From contig DJJR01000026.1 in the NCBI GenBank assembly GCA_002434245.1, positions 70,023-134,022 on the forward strand: a stretch of DNA of 64,000 nt. The letters are read 5' to 3'. Position numbers and translations under genes: made by a program. Shown in pieces: positions 8,259 through 16,034 of the stretch (its first letter is position 1; every line of letters begins with the position of its first letter). Source of the stretch: Pelosinus fermentans. Lineage in GTDB: Bacteria; Bacillota; Negativicutes; DSM-13327. The notes beneath the pieces are model-generated. The model saw nothing but the letters and a program-made list of their open reading frames with translations, was not told the DNA's origin and ran no database searches.

Positions 8259-10826
8259 ATGGAACATATAAATGTGTCATTAATACTACTGCTAATTATA
8301 GTGGGCATGTCATATGCGATGTCCTTTTATTCTTGGCGATATCGCTTTATATATGGATTATGGCTTTTTTGGAGTGTAGCTTTTATTGGTATCACATTAC
8401 AAATTGTCGCGTTCTTATTGTATGAAGGTTTAGATATTGCAATGATAAGTGCTGGTATCGCCCTTTTATGTATTCTAGTTAGTCTTATTGCGTTTAAGTT
8501 CTTTGAGATTGTTCCAGCGGCAAAAAGCTTAGCTGTTGAGAATATGGAGGATGGTATTCTCGTACTTGATACAAAGGACCGAATATTGGACATGAATGCC
8601 CAGTTGGAGAAAATCTTAGGCATTAAGAAAGTCAATGTTGTAGGGGCCGTTGTGGAAAGAATTGCAGCAACGTGGCTAGTGGAAGCGATACAAGGCGAAA
8701 AGTTTCAAAAATACACGACGATGCTTCAGCAAGGCGAAAGCTATTATGAAGTCAACTCTACGCCTTTGCAGCATCGGGGAAAAAATTTTGGCAGAGTGAT
8801 TGTGCTCTGTGATGTTACCAGCCGTATGCTGGCGGAACAACGCTTTCAGCAATTATTGCAGTCAGAAGAAAAATTACTGCAAACGGAAGCCTTAGCTCAT
8901 ATGATGTTTAACCACCATCAAGCCATGATGATGATTATTGAGAGTAAGACGGGTCATATATTAGAAGCCAATGCAGCAGCAGAAAATTTCTATGAATCAC
9001 CCTTAATTGGCTGTCTGATACAAGAATTTATTGAATACCCCTCTGATGAACATGGAGAAAAGAACAGCAGTCAATACGCAAATGTCGGAGAGTATCAGTT
9101 TATGGCAAGGCATGCCTTAGCTTCAGGAGAAGTAAAAGATTTATCTGTGAATCTTACAACGAAAGTGATCGGTGAGATGGTATTATCTTTTTTAATTTTA
9201 GAAGATTTTACCGAAAAAATGCAGTTGGAAAAAGCGCTGCGGGAAGCAAAAGAGAAAGCTGAAAAAGCAAATCAGGCAAAGGATGATTTTTTAGCAATTA
9301 TTAGCCATGAGCTTCGCACACCGATGAATGGTATTTTAGGAATGGCGAAACTGGTGCTAGGGACAAAATTGCAGCCCGATCAGCGGGAGTGCTTAGAATT
9401 GGTACAGGTTTCAGGAGAAAAACTGCTGGTTTTATTAAATGACTTACTTGATTTTTCAAAAGTTCGGGATGGAAAACTGGAATTAGAAAATATTTGTTTT
9501 TCTCTGCGGGATGTAATGAGTGAATTTCATCGTATCTTAAGAATGAAGGCAAAGAAAAAGGGATTACAGTGTGTGATTCATATTGCTCAGGATGTACCCG
9601 ATGGATTGTATGGTGATCCTCGGCGCCTGCAGCAAATTGTAATGAATTTAGCAGATAATGCGGTAAAGTTTACGAAGACCGGCTTAGTTTCGATTGCAGT
9701 GAATGTTAAGCAGCATCTTGATAATCAGGTGAATTTATTATTTGTTGTACGGGATACGGGAATCGGGATTCCCCCAGAAAAAATTAATATTATTTTCCAT
9801 AAATTTACCCAGGTTGACTCTTCCACCACGAGAAAATATGGTGGCACGGGCTTAGGACTTAGTATTGTGAAGCACTTGGTTGAAATCATGGGTGGCAGAG
9901 TATGGGTTGAAAGCAGCATAGACAAAGGCAGTTCTTTTTATTTTACCGTTGCCTTTGAGGTTTGCCAAATGACTTTGGGCAATCATACATTAGAGCAGCT
10001 TAAACAGCCCGAAAGCAGCAAGGAATTGCAACGTATTGAGAAGCTGCAGGTTTTATTAGTCGAGGATGAATTTATCAATCAAAAGGTAGCTGTTAAAATG
10101 CTGACCAATCAAGGTCACAATGTTACATTAGCCTCCAATGGACAGCAGGCGATAGAATTTTTTAACAAAGAACAATTTGATATTATTTTTATGGACATAC
10201 AAATGCCTGAAATGGATGGGGTACAAACGACGGCTGCCATTCGTGATCTAGAAGAACAATGGGCGGATGAGCGGCATATTCCGATTGTGGCTATGACAGC
10301 TTATGCGATGAAGGGGGACCGTGAACGTTTGATGTCTTGCGGGATGGATGAATATATTAGTAAACCTCTGGATGCTGAGGTATTAAATAATGTAGTCAGA
10401 AAACTATTTTATGGGCGGTATGCAAAGTCTAAGGGGCAGGGGGAAATGGACAAAGAGCCGAGTCAAGTGGCAGCTAATCCCTACTTGGATCAGCTTTTGA
10501 GCATTTGTCAGGGTGATGTGGATACAGTGAAAGCTGTTATTAGCTGCTTTTTGGACAATGGTACGCAATATATGCGACATATAGAGCAGGCTGTAAGCGA
10601 AAAAGATGCCAACCACTTGAAGCTCAGTGCTCATCGCTTAAAAGGTGCAGCAACATATTTCGGAAATCAGACAGTTGTGGAATACGCAGCTCACCTGGAG
10701 CAGATGGGAGATGCAGGTCAGCTAATTGATATTGAGCAGGTCTTTGCCAAGTTGCAAGCAGCTGTTAAAGAATTAGAAGATGGCCTGCAGCAGGCATGGC
10801 GAGAATTACCCAATAGGAAAGAATAA
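8259..10826 (+). CDS. Membrane hybrid histidine kinase with receiver and HPt domains
   Basis: This protein is a complete phosphorelay in one chain of about 855 residues. Three hydrophobic segments lie in residues 1-85. Two PAS-like domains follow (about 90-190 and 205-315). The HisKA domain has about H350 in ISHELRTPMNG. The ATPase domain has NLADNAVKFT, DTGIGIPPEK and GGTGLGLSI. The receiver has about D646 in FMDIQMPEMDG. The C-terminal HPt domain has about H792 in AHRLKGAA. I chose the ATG at 8259 over the upstream GTG at 8250 because the GTG overlaps the AGAAGG ribosome-binding site. The domain order resembles ArcB/BarA-type kinases. The final output regulator is unknown; the NarL-type regulator just upstream is a candidate. 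Confidence 0.93.
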   Translation: MEHINVSLILLLIIVGMSYAMSFYSWRYRFIYGLWLFWSVAFIGITLQIVAFLLYEGLDIAMISAGIALLCILVSLIAFKFFEIVPAAKSLAVENMEDGILVLDTKDRILDMNAQLEKILGIKKVNVVGAVVERIAATWLVEAIQGEKFQKYTTMLQQGESYYEVNSTPLQHRGKNFGRVIVLCDVTSRMLAEQRFQQLLQSEEKLLQTEALAHMMFNHHQAMMMIIESKTGHILEANAAAENFYESPLIGCLIQEFIEYPSDEHGEKNSSQYANVGEYQFMARHALASGEVKDLSVNLTTKVIGEMVLSFLILEDFTEKMQLEKALREAKEKAEKANQAKDDFLAIISHELRTPMNGILGMAKLVLGTKLQPDQRECLELVQVSGEKLLVLLNDLLDFSKVRDGKLELENICFSLRDVMSEFHRILRMKAKKKGLQCVIHIAQDVPDGLYGDPRRLQQIVMNLADNAVKFTKTGLVSIAVNVKQHLDNQVNLLFVVRDTGIGIPPEKINIIFHKFTQVDSSTTRKYGGTGLGLSIVKHLVEIMGGRVWVESSIDKGSSFYFTVAFEVCQMTLGNHTLEQLKQPESSKELQRIEKLQVLLVEDEFINQKVAVKMLTNQGHNVTLASNGQQAIEFFNKEQFDIIFMDIQMPEMDGVQTTAAIRDLEEQWADERHIPIVAMTAYAMKGDRERLMSCGMDEYISKPLDAEVLNNVVRKLFYGRYAKSKGQGEMDKEPSQVAANPYLDQLLSICQGDVDTVKAVISCFLDNGTQYMRHIEQAVSEKDANHLKLSAHRLKGAATYFGNQTVVEYAAHLEQMGDAGQLIDIEQVFAKLQAAVKELEDGLQQAWRELPNRKE

Positions 10827-10857
10827 AAAAATACACGGCAGGAGCCGTGTATTTTTT
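10825..10857. terminator. Bidirectional intrinsic terminator
   Basis: A 9-bp stem ATACACGGC / GCCGTGTAT with an AGGA loop is flanked by A-runs on one side and T-runs on the other. It can serve both the hybrid kinase (+) and the minus-strand coiled-coil gene. Confidence 0.9.
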
Positions 10858-10865
10858 CATTGCTT

Positions 10866-11120
10866 TTAGTGATGTACGGAATCATTTGAAAAAACTTTAA
10901 GAATTTCAAAGTTAAGTCTTTGTGTTTCTAATATAGCAGTAATTTTGGCATCCATTCGATATAAGGTGTTGACAATATCATCTTGCTGATCCTCTGATAA
11001 TAAATCAATGTTTGCGTGCAACTTTTGCAATTCCCCTGAAGTTAATTCTTCTAAGCTGTCAAGACGTTTAGTAATATTCTCCATCGAAACTAATATTTTG
11101 TTTAGTATTTCTTCGTTCAT
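10866..11120 (-). CDS. Small coiled-coil protein, function unknown
   Basis: This 84-residue protein has no recognised family. It is almost entirely charged amphipathic helix (ILNKILVSMENITKRLDSLE, then LYRMDAKITAILETQRLNFE) with heptad-like spacing, suggesting a coiled-coil oligomer. It has no signal peptide or membrane segment. CAGGGG lies about 6 bases before the ATG, which supports expression. It is the last gene of the minus-strand group after the second P-II gene, 88 bases downstream of it, so it may be cotranscribed with the nitrogen genes, but a functional link is only a guess. Confidence 0.7.
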   Translation of the reverse strand: MNEEILNKILVSMENITKRLDSLEELTSGELQKLHANIDLLSEDQQDDIVNTLYRMDAKITAILETQRLNFEILKVFSNDSVHH

Positions 11121-11208
11121 ATAATTCCCCTGTCTTTATCAATGATATAAATATATGTAATTTTTGGTTGACTTATTATACATTTTCCACTGCTGCTGCG
11201 TCAAGGCG

Positions 11209-11577
11209 TTATGGGATATCTTTAGGAGCAAGGATAGCGCCAGGCCCTTCTTCTCCTGTACGAATTCGCACTGCGTTTTCAATAGGATAAATAAAAATCT
11301 TACCGTCGCCGATTTTCCCCGTAGAGCAGACTTTCTTTGCAGCTGCCACTACTTTTTCTACGGGAACTTCACATACAACAATTTCTATTTTGATTCCGGC
11401 TAAAAGATTGATGTTATATTCTCTACCACGGTATATTTCAGTATGACCTTTTTGCAGTCCGCAGCCAAAGACTTGACTTACAGTCATACCTGTAACTCCG
11501 ATTGCATTTAATGCTTCTTTCAATTCCTCCAGCTTGCCAGGACGGGTGATAATATCGATTTTGGTCATGATCGACAT
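11209..11577 (-). CDS. glnB: Nitrogen regulatory protein P-II (second copy)
   Basis: P-II proteins are trimeric sensors of 2-oxoglutarate, ATP/ADP and nitrogen status that bind targets such as AmtB through the T-loop. This 122-residue copy has the T-loop segment GHTEIYRGREYNINL with the conserved tyrosine, the B-loop TGKIGDGKIF and the C-loop signature NAVRIRTGEEG. It is very similar in sequence to the P-II gene 380 bases upstream and differs mainly at the C-terminus (GPGAILAPKDIP). AAAGGCGG lies 8 bases before the first ATG. A family A element and a terminator hairpin separate it from the first copy, so it probably has its own promoter. GlnB versus GlnK cannot be decided from sequence. Confidence 0.93.
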   Translation of the reverse strand: MSIMTKIDIITRPGKLEELKEALNAIGVTGMTVSQVFGCGLQKGHTEIYRGREYNINLLAGIKIEIVVCEVPVEKVVAAAKKVCSTGKIGDGKIFIYPIENAVRIRTGEEGPGAILAPKDIP

Positions 11578-11770
11578 GGTGGCTACCGCCTTTCATCATA
11601 ATGTAAGAAGCAACGAAGTGAAGATGCTATATATACTGATAATTAGCTATTTGCGGTTAGATTCCTCCTGACCATTGATAATAAAGTGAGGAAAAATTCA
11701 ATTATAATGCATAAAATGAGGGATATTCAGGCAAGACTCTAATAGATAAAATGTGTAAAAAAATATTTTG
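11578..11770 (-). other. Upstream region of the second P-II gene
   Basis: No ORF is supported here. A TATAAT-like box occurs on the minus strand near 11702, but I see no -35 box at a proper distance. An AGGAGG motif near 11664 has no start codon behind it. No hexaloop hairpin like those in the amtB leader was found. Confidence 0.4.
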
Positions 11771-11857
11771 AAACGCGAAGATGCGAAGAACATGAAGAGC
11801 TTATCGTAACCAGATTATTTCTTCGTGTCTTTTAGATTCTTCGCGATCTTCGCGTTT
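11771..11857. repeat. Family A palindromic element, copy 2
   Basis: Outer arms AAACGCGAAG / CTTCGCGTTT, a variant in which the usual AACCGC is AAACGC on both sides. The compensating change keeps the palindrome. It lies between the two P-II genes. Confidence 0.88.
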
Positions 11858-11881
11858 AATTGCTTTTACTTTAGTATAGCA

Positions 11882-11912
11882 AGAAAGAACCTGACAGTCG
11901 AAACTGTCAGGT
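11882..11912 (-). terminator. Probable terminator of amtB-glnK
   Basis: An 11-bp stem AACCTGACAGT / ACTGTCAGGTT with a 4-base loop is followed on the minus strand by CTTTCTTGC. The U-tract is weak. It lies 46 bases after the first P-II gene. Confidence 0.65.
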
Positions 11913-11957
11913 TCAAAAGGAGGATTATCGAAAAGAGGAATGTTATTAATCAATGTA

Positions 11958-12329
11958 TTAGGAGTTATCTTCTTGGCGATCCATAATGGCAATGTCGCCT
12001 TCTTCGCCAGTGCGAATTCTAACGGCATTTTCAATAGGATAAACAAATATTTTACCATCGCCGATTTTACCGGTGCGACATACTTTTTTGACAGTTTCAA
12101 TTACGGTTGTGACAGGAACTTCGCATACTACGATTTCCACTTTTATGCCGGCTAAAAGATTAATATTATATTCTTTGCCACGGTATACTTCAGTATGACC
12201 TTTTTGCAAGCCGCAGCCAAATACCTGGCTTACTGTCATGCCTGTTACACCAATGTCAGCTAAGGCTTCTTTTAATTCTTCTAATTTACCAGGGCGAGTC
12301 ACTACATCAATTTTGGTTATTTTTCGCAT
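11958..12329 (-). CDS. glnK: Nitrogen regulatory protein P-II adjacent to amtB
   Basis: This 123-residue P-II protein lies 22 bases downstream of amtB, the classical amtB-glnK pairing in reversed order. GlnK blocks the ammonium channel by inserting its T-loop when nitrogen is sufficient. The T-loop is GHTEVYRGKEYNINL with the uridylylatable tyrosine position kept, followed by GIKVEIVVCEVP, TGKIGDGKIF and NAVRIRTGEEG. The tail is short and acidic (MDRQEDNS). GAAAGGTGG precedes the ATG. Expression presumably depends on the amtB leader. Whether the tyrosine is modified in this organism is unknown. Confidence 0.95.
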   Translation of the reverse strand: MRKITKIDVVTRPGKLEELKEALADIGVTGMTVSQVFGCGLQKGHTEVYRGKEYNINLLAGIKVEIVVCEVPVTTVIETVKKVCRTGKIGDGKIFVYPIENAVRIRTGEEGDIAIMDRQEDNS

Positions 12330-12351
12330 GAAGGATTACCACCTTTCTGAT

Positions 12352-13782
12352 TTAGTGAGATTTAGTATGTGAGGCTTGTAAAATTGAACTATTGACTGGC
12401 TCTGATTGAGGGGCAGCATGAGAAAAGGCTAGAGGAGAGCCAGCAGTCACATCTTGGTAAGTATAACCGCGTTCACCGTGTTCCGCAATATCCAGACCAA
12501 TGTCTTCATGGCTTTCATCAGAACGTACTTGCATGAATATGCTGATGACTTTTAATATCACAAAGGTCATAACAGCTGCAAAAACCCAGGTAACTGCAAC
12601 TCCGAATAATTGAGTCCAAACAAGACCAGGATTGCCAAAAAATAATCCATCAGCACCAGCTGGATTTACGGCTGTAGAAGCGAATAGACCAGTGGCAATT
12701 GCGCCCCAAGTACCTCCAATTCCGTGAACGCCAAAGGCATCAAGAGCATCATCATAACCAAGTTTTGTTTTTAGAATACTAACAGCAAAGAAACAAATTG
12801 CACCGCCAGCTAAACCGATCACAATAGCAGGTATTACACTAACAAAACCGGCAGCAGGAGTGATGGCCACAAGACCGGCCACACAACCGCTTGCTGCGCC
12901 TAGTATAGTGGGTTTGCCATGATAGAGCCATTCGGTTAAAACCCAAGCGAGTGTAGCAGCGGCTGCAGCTACGTGAGTAACAACAAAAGCGCTGACTGCT
13001 AAGCCACTTGCAGACAATGCACTTCCGGCATTAAATCCGAACCAGCCGAACCAGAGAAGAGAAGCACCGATAAGGGTCATAGGCAAATGGTGAGGCAGCA
13101 TAATTTCCGTACCGTATCCCTTGCGTTTGCCTATAAACAAAGCAACTACTAAACCCGAAATACCAGAGGAAATATGAACAACCGTTCCGCCGGCGAAATC
13201 CAAGATGCCCATTTCCCGCATCCAGCCACCGACGCCCCATACCCAGTGTGCAAGAGGGTCATACACAACGGTAGCCCAAATGACAATAAATACAGCGAAA
13301 GCAGAAAATCTCATACGCTCAGCAAAAGATCCTGTAATTAAAGCAGCAGTAATAATAGCGAACATACATTGAAAAACCATAAAAAGCAGATGAGGTATCG
13401 TTGCAGCATAGTCAGGATTTGGCAATTGACCAACATCGTTTAAGCCGAACCAGGCTAAGCTGCCAATGATATGATTGATATCAGGCCCAAAAGCGAGGGA
13501 ATAGCCCCATAGTACCCATTGTACAGTAATAAGTCCGATGATAAAAAAACTTTGCATAAGAGTGCTCAGTACGTTTTTAGTTCTAACCATACCACCATAA
13601 AATAAGGCTAAGCCAGGTGTCATAAGCATTACTAGTGCAGCACTTAGCAGAATGAAAGTAGTATCACCTGTGTCGATGGCAGCAACCTCGGCGGCGGCTT
13701 CTGCGCCATCTGCAAAGGCTGTTCCGAGACTAAGCAGCATCATAAGGACAGAAGTGCTCATAATAGTCAGTAGCTTTTTCAT
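12352..13782 (-). CDS. amtB: Ammonium transporter AmtB
   Basis: This inner-membrane ammonium channel has 476 residues from the chosen start. A signal peptide covers residues 1-24 (MKKLLTIMSTSVLMMLLSLG...AFA), followed by about 11 membrane helices. Family motifs include FYGGMVRTKNVLST, the segment DFAGGTVVHISSG with a pore histidine region, LLWFGWFGFNAGSAL and DALDAFGVHGIGGTWG with the second histidine. The start is at 13782 because GGGAGG lies 7 bases before it and the signal peptide begins there; the upstream ATG-initiated extension would read through the leader. The cytoplasmic tail contains HEDIGLDIAEHGERGY, the region that contacts GlnK. Transcription starts from a strong promoter and passes an attenuator. 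Confidence 0.96.
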   Translation of the reverse strand: MKKLLTIMSTSVLMMLLSLGTAFADGAEAAAEVAAIDTGDTTFILLSAALVMLMTPGLALFYGGMVRTKNVLSTLMQSFFIIGLITVQWVLWGYSLAFGPDINHIIGSLAWFGLNDVGQLPNPDYAATIPHLLFMVFQCMFAIITAALITGSFAERMRFSAFAVFIVIWATVVYDPLAHWVWGVGGWMREMGILDFAGGTVVHISSGISGLVVALFIGKRKGYGTEIMLPHHLPMTLIGASLLWFGWFGFNAGSALSASGLAVSAFVVTHVAAAAATLAWVLTEWLYHGKPTILGAASGCVAGLVAITPAAGFVSVIPAIVIGLAGGAICFFAVSILKTKLGYDDALDAFGVHGIGGTWGAIATGLFASTAVNPAGADGLFFGNPGLVWTQLFGVAVTWVFAAVMTFVILKVISIFMQVRSDESHEDIGLDIAEHGERGYTYQDVTAGSPLAFSHAAPQSEPVNSSILQASHTKSH

Positions 13783-13957
13783 GTTAAAACCTCCCATGAT
13801 TAAATTGGATCGTAAGATATAGTATTTTATACTTTTAGGCAAACAAAAAGGCGCCTAAAGGTGGTAAGACCTTTAGGACGCCATTGTCCCTAATAGACAG
13901 TAAAGGCCTCCGCGAGTATTTTGCGAAGGCATCATTGCCTATTTCGTATAAAATTTA
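13783..13957 (-). promoter_or_regulatory. amtB leader with attenuator; candidate ANTAR dual-hairpin target
   Basis: The leader runs about 175 bases from the predicted start site to the amtB ATG. A short hairpin at 13927-13940 (AGGC-AAUGAU-GCCU) and a longer one at 13873-13893 (7 bp with a bulged G, loop AAUGGC) both present six-base loops with A at position 1 and G at position 4, the signature of ANTAR-protein targets. The second hairpin overlaps the 5' half of the terminator at 13845-13882, so only one can form. An 8-bp stem at 13906-13930 competes with the first hairpin. The folds are by eye; the first stem is short, so the ANTAR assignment is tentative, but attenuation itself is well supported. 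Confidence 0.6.
13845..13882 (-). terminator. Intrinsic terminator in the amtB leader (attenuator)
   Basis: On the minus strand GGCG-U-CCUAAAGGU pairs with ACCUUUAGG-CGCC (13 bp with one bulge, loop CUUACC), followed by UUUUUGUUU. It lies between the promoter and amtB and so must be regulated for amtB to be expressed. Confidence 0.9.
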
Positions 13958-13964
13958 TAAATGA

Positions 13965-13993
13965 ATTATATCAATGTTTTATAGCCATGTCAA
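13965..13993 (-). promoter_or_regulatory. Consensus sigma-A promoter of amtB
   Basis: On the minus strand a perfect TTGACA (13988-13993) and a perfect TATAAT (13965-13970) are separated by 17 bases. Such a strong promoter fits control by attenuation rather than by activation. Confidence 0.9.
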
Positions 13994-14211
13994 TAAAGAA
14001 ACGCAAAATAAAAATCCGAACAAAAAACGTATATTGCTATATAAAATTCGATAAAAATAGGTTATAATAGTTTCTGGATTTGTAAAAGAGTAAAATACAA
14101 GTCTATTTTTACTGTTATATTATAATGGAAGCTTAATCATAAAGATTCTATTTCGTCAAGCTTGGCGCCAGCGTTTTTTTACGTAAATTATGGATGAGAA
14201 GGAGCAAGGTA

Positions 14212-15603
14212 ATGCAAAGCAAATATGATGTAGTGATTATTGGCGGAGGTCCGTCAGCAATTTTTGCCGCCTATGAACTAGTGTCCAGCAATCCGGATAT
14301 TTCTTTAGCTATGATTGAAGAAGGCCATGATATTTATCATAGAACATGTCCCATAGCAGAAAAGAAAGTGAAACATTGCATAAACTGTAAACCATGCAGT
14401 ATTATGCGTGGCTTTGGCGGGGCAGGAGCCTTCTCTGATGGTAAGTATAATTTTACCAGTGAATTTGGAGGCTGGCTAAATGAGTATCTTACAGATGCGC
14501 AAGTGGAAGAGTTAATTGATTATGTAGATTCGATTAATATAAAATATGGAGCGCCTAAAGAATTCTTCACGACTAAGAACAGCAGTATTCGCAAGAGTGC
14601 AATTGCTCATGATTTGCATTTGCTGCAAGCAAAGGTTCGCCATTTAGGTACGGAAAATAATTTACATATTTTAAAGTGTCTTTACGAATTTTTAAAAGAA
14701 AAAATTACGATCATGTTTAATAAGCACGTAGAAGATTTCCAAAAGCAAGAAGAAGGTTTTATTGTAAAAATAAAAAATAGTCAGGAAGAGATTTGCTGTG
14801 ACTATTTAATTGCAGCTCCTGGCCGTGCCGGCTCAGAATGGTTTTCTGAAAAATGCCTAAAGATGGGACTGAAGATTTCCAGTAATCAAGTGGATGTTGG
14901 TGTGCGTGTGGAAATTCCCGCAGAAGTGTTTCAGCATATTACAGATGAAGTATACGAAGCGAAGTTAGTGTATCGCACAAAGCAGTATGGTGATTTGGTC
15001 CGTACATTTTGCATGAATCCCAAAGGATACGTGGTTGCAGAAAATACAGATGGTATTATTACAGTGAATGGGCACAGCTATCGTGATGAAAAACTTCATA
15101 GTAAAAATACGAACTTTGCTTTATTAGTCAGTAATCGCTTCACAGAGCCTTTTAACGAACCTCAGCAATATGGCAAGCGAATTGCTTCTTTTTCCAATAT
15201 GCTGGGTGGCGGAGTGCTAGTTCAACGTTTTGGTGATTTGATAAAAGGGCGCAGAACCAATGAACATCGATTAGACCAAAGCTTTACCAAGCCAACTCTT
15301 GCTGCGACCCCAGGAGATTTGAGTTTGGTTTTGCCAAAACGTCATCTGGATAATTTAATTGAAATGATTTATGCCTTGGATAAAATTGCACCTGGGATGG
15401 CAAATGATGATACCCTGCTATATGGTGTAGAAGTAAAGTTTTATAGCTCCCGCTTAAAGCTGACAGAGCAGCTAGAGACTGAGATTCCGAATATGTTTGG
15501 TATTGGAGATGGAGCAGGTATCACCCGCGGTCTATCTCAGGCCAGTGCCAGCGGCATACATGTTGCTAGAGTGATTCACCAGAGAATGCAAAAAGATATG
15601 TAA
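14212..15603 (+). CDS. FAD-dependent dehydrogenase of the COG2509 type
   Basis: This is a cytoplasmic flavoprotein of about 463 residues with an N-terminal dinucleotide-binding motif (VVIIGGGPSAIFAAYEL). The family hallmark MRGFGGAGAFSDGKYN is preceded by a cysteine-rich stretch (CPIAEKKVKHCINCKPC) that could bind a metal or cluster. The C-terminal FAD motif is MFGIGDGAGITRGLSQASASG. The substrate is unknown for this family. The ATG at 14212 is chosen because AAGGAG lies about 8 bases before it, whereas the ATG at 14194 has no such site. It appears monocistronic and is followed by a family A element. Confidence 0.85.
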   Translation: MQSKYDVVIIGGGPSAIFAAYELVSSNPDISLAMIEEGHDIYHRTCPIAEKKVKHCINCKPCSIMRGFGGAGAFSDGKYNFTSEFGGWLNEYLTDAQVEELIDYVDSINIKYGAPKEFFTTKNSSIRKSAIAHDLHLLQAKVRHLGTENNLHILKCLYEFLKEKITIMFNKHVEDFQKQEEGFIVKIKNSQEEICCDYLIAAPGRAGSEWFSEKCLKMGLKISSNQVDVGVRVEIPAEVFQHITDEVYEAKLVYRTKQYGDLVRTFCMNPKGYVVAENTDGIITVNGHSYRDEKLHSKNTNFALLVSNRFTEPFNEPQQYGKRIASFSNMLGGGVLVQRFGDLIKGRRTNEHRLDQSFTKPTLAATPGDLSLVLPKRHLDNLIEMIYALDKIAPGMANDDTLLYGVEVKFYSSRLKLTEQLETEIPNMFGIGDGAGITRGLSQASASGIHVARVIHQRMQKDM

Positions 15604-15621
15604 TAATATAAAAAAACAATG

Positions 15622-15713
15622 AACCGCGAAGGCGCGAAGAAATGTAAGGACACGAAGGAATAATATGATATTTATTCTTCCTGTTCTTTAGTATTCTTCG
15701 CATCTTCGCGGTT
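15622..15713. repeat. Family A palindromic element, copy 3
   Basis: Arms AACCGCGAAGGCGCGAAGAA and TTCTTCGCATCTTCGCGGTT with inner ACACGAAGGAA / TTCTTCCTGT. It lies 20 bases after the flavoprotein gene and is followed by CAAAATG. Confidence 0.9.
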
Positions 15714-15887
15714 CAAAATGTTTTATGCTTTAAAAAACGCATAAATAGAAAGCACTTTCCTTCCCGTTATGGATTTGATTCACAAGCTGAACCCCAGCCT
15801 TGCAAGGTTACGTGAAAAAATAGACAGAATTCATTGAAAAAAGCTATAAGCTAGATAGCCTTTTGTTATAGTGAAAGAGGGAGAAAA

Positions 15888-16034
15888 ATGATGATTGGTG
15901 AAGATTTAAGCAGTAAAAATAGATTACATCGCCTGTCAGCGGGAGTGAATGTTATTTATGAATATGTTATTGTTATAGAGAAGAGAGAGGAAGAGACGGA
16001 GGAACATAAAAAATGCAAAATGAAACAGCGTTAA
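15888..16034 (+). CDS. Possible 48-residue small protein overlapping the ndh start
   Basis: An ATG with GAGGGAG five bases upstream opens a 48-codon frame (MMIGEDLSSKNRLHRLS...). It ends 22 bases inside the NDH-2 gene in another frame. The peptide is polar, with a very charged second half (EKREEETEEHKKCKMKQR) and no membrane segment. I recognise no family. It could be a leader peptide coupling translation to ndh, or chance. Only the ribosome-binding site and the overlap speak for it. Confidence 0.3.
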   Translation: MMIGEDLSSKNRLHRLSAGVNVIYEYVIVIEKREEETEEHKKCKMKQR

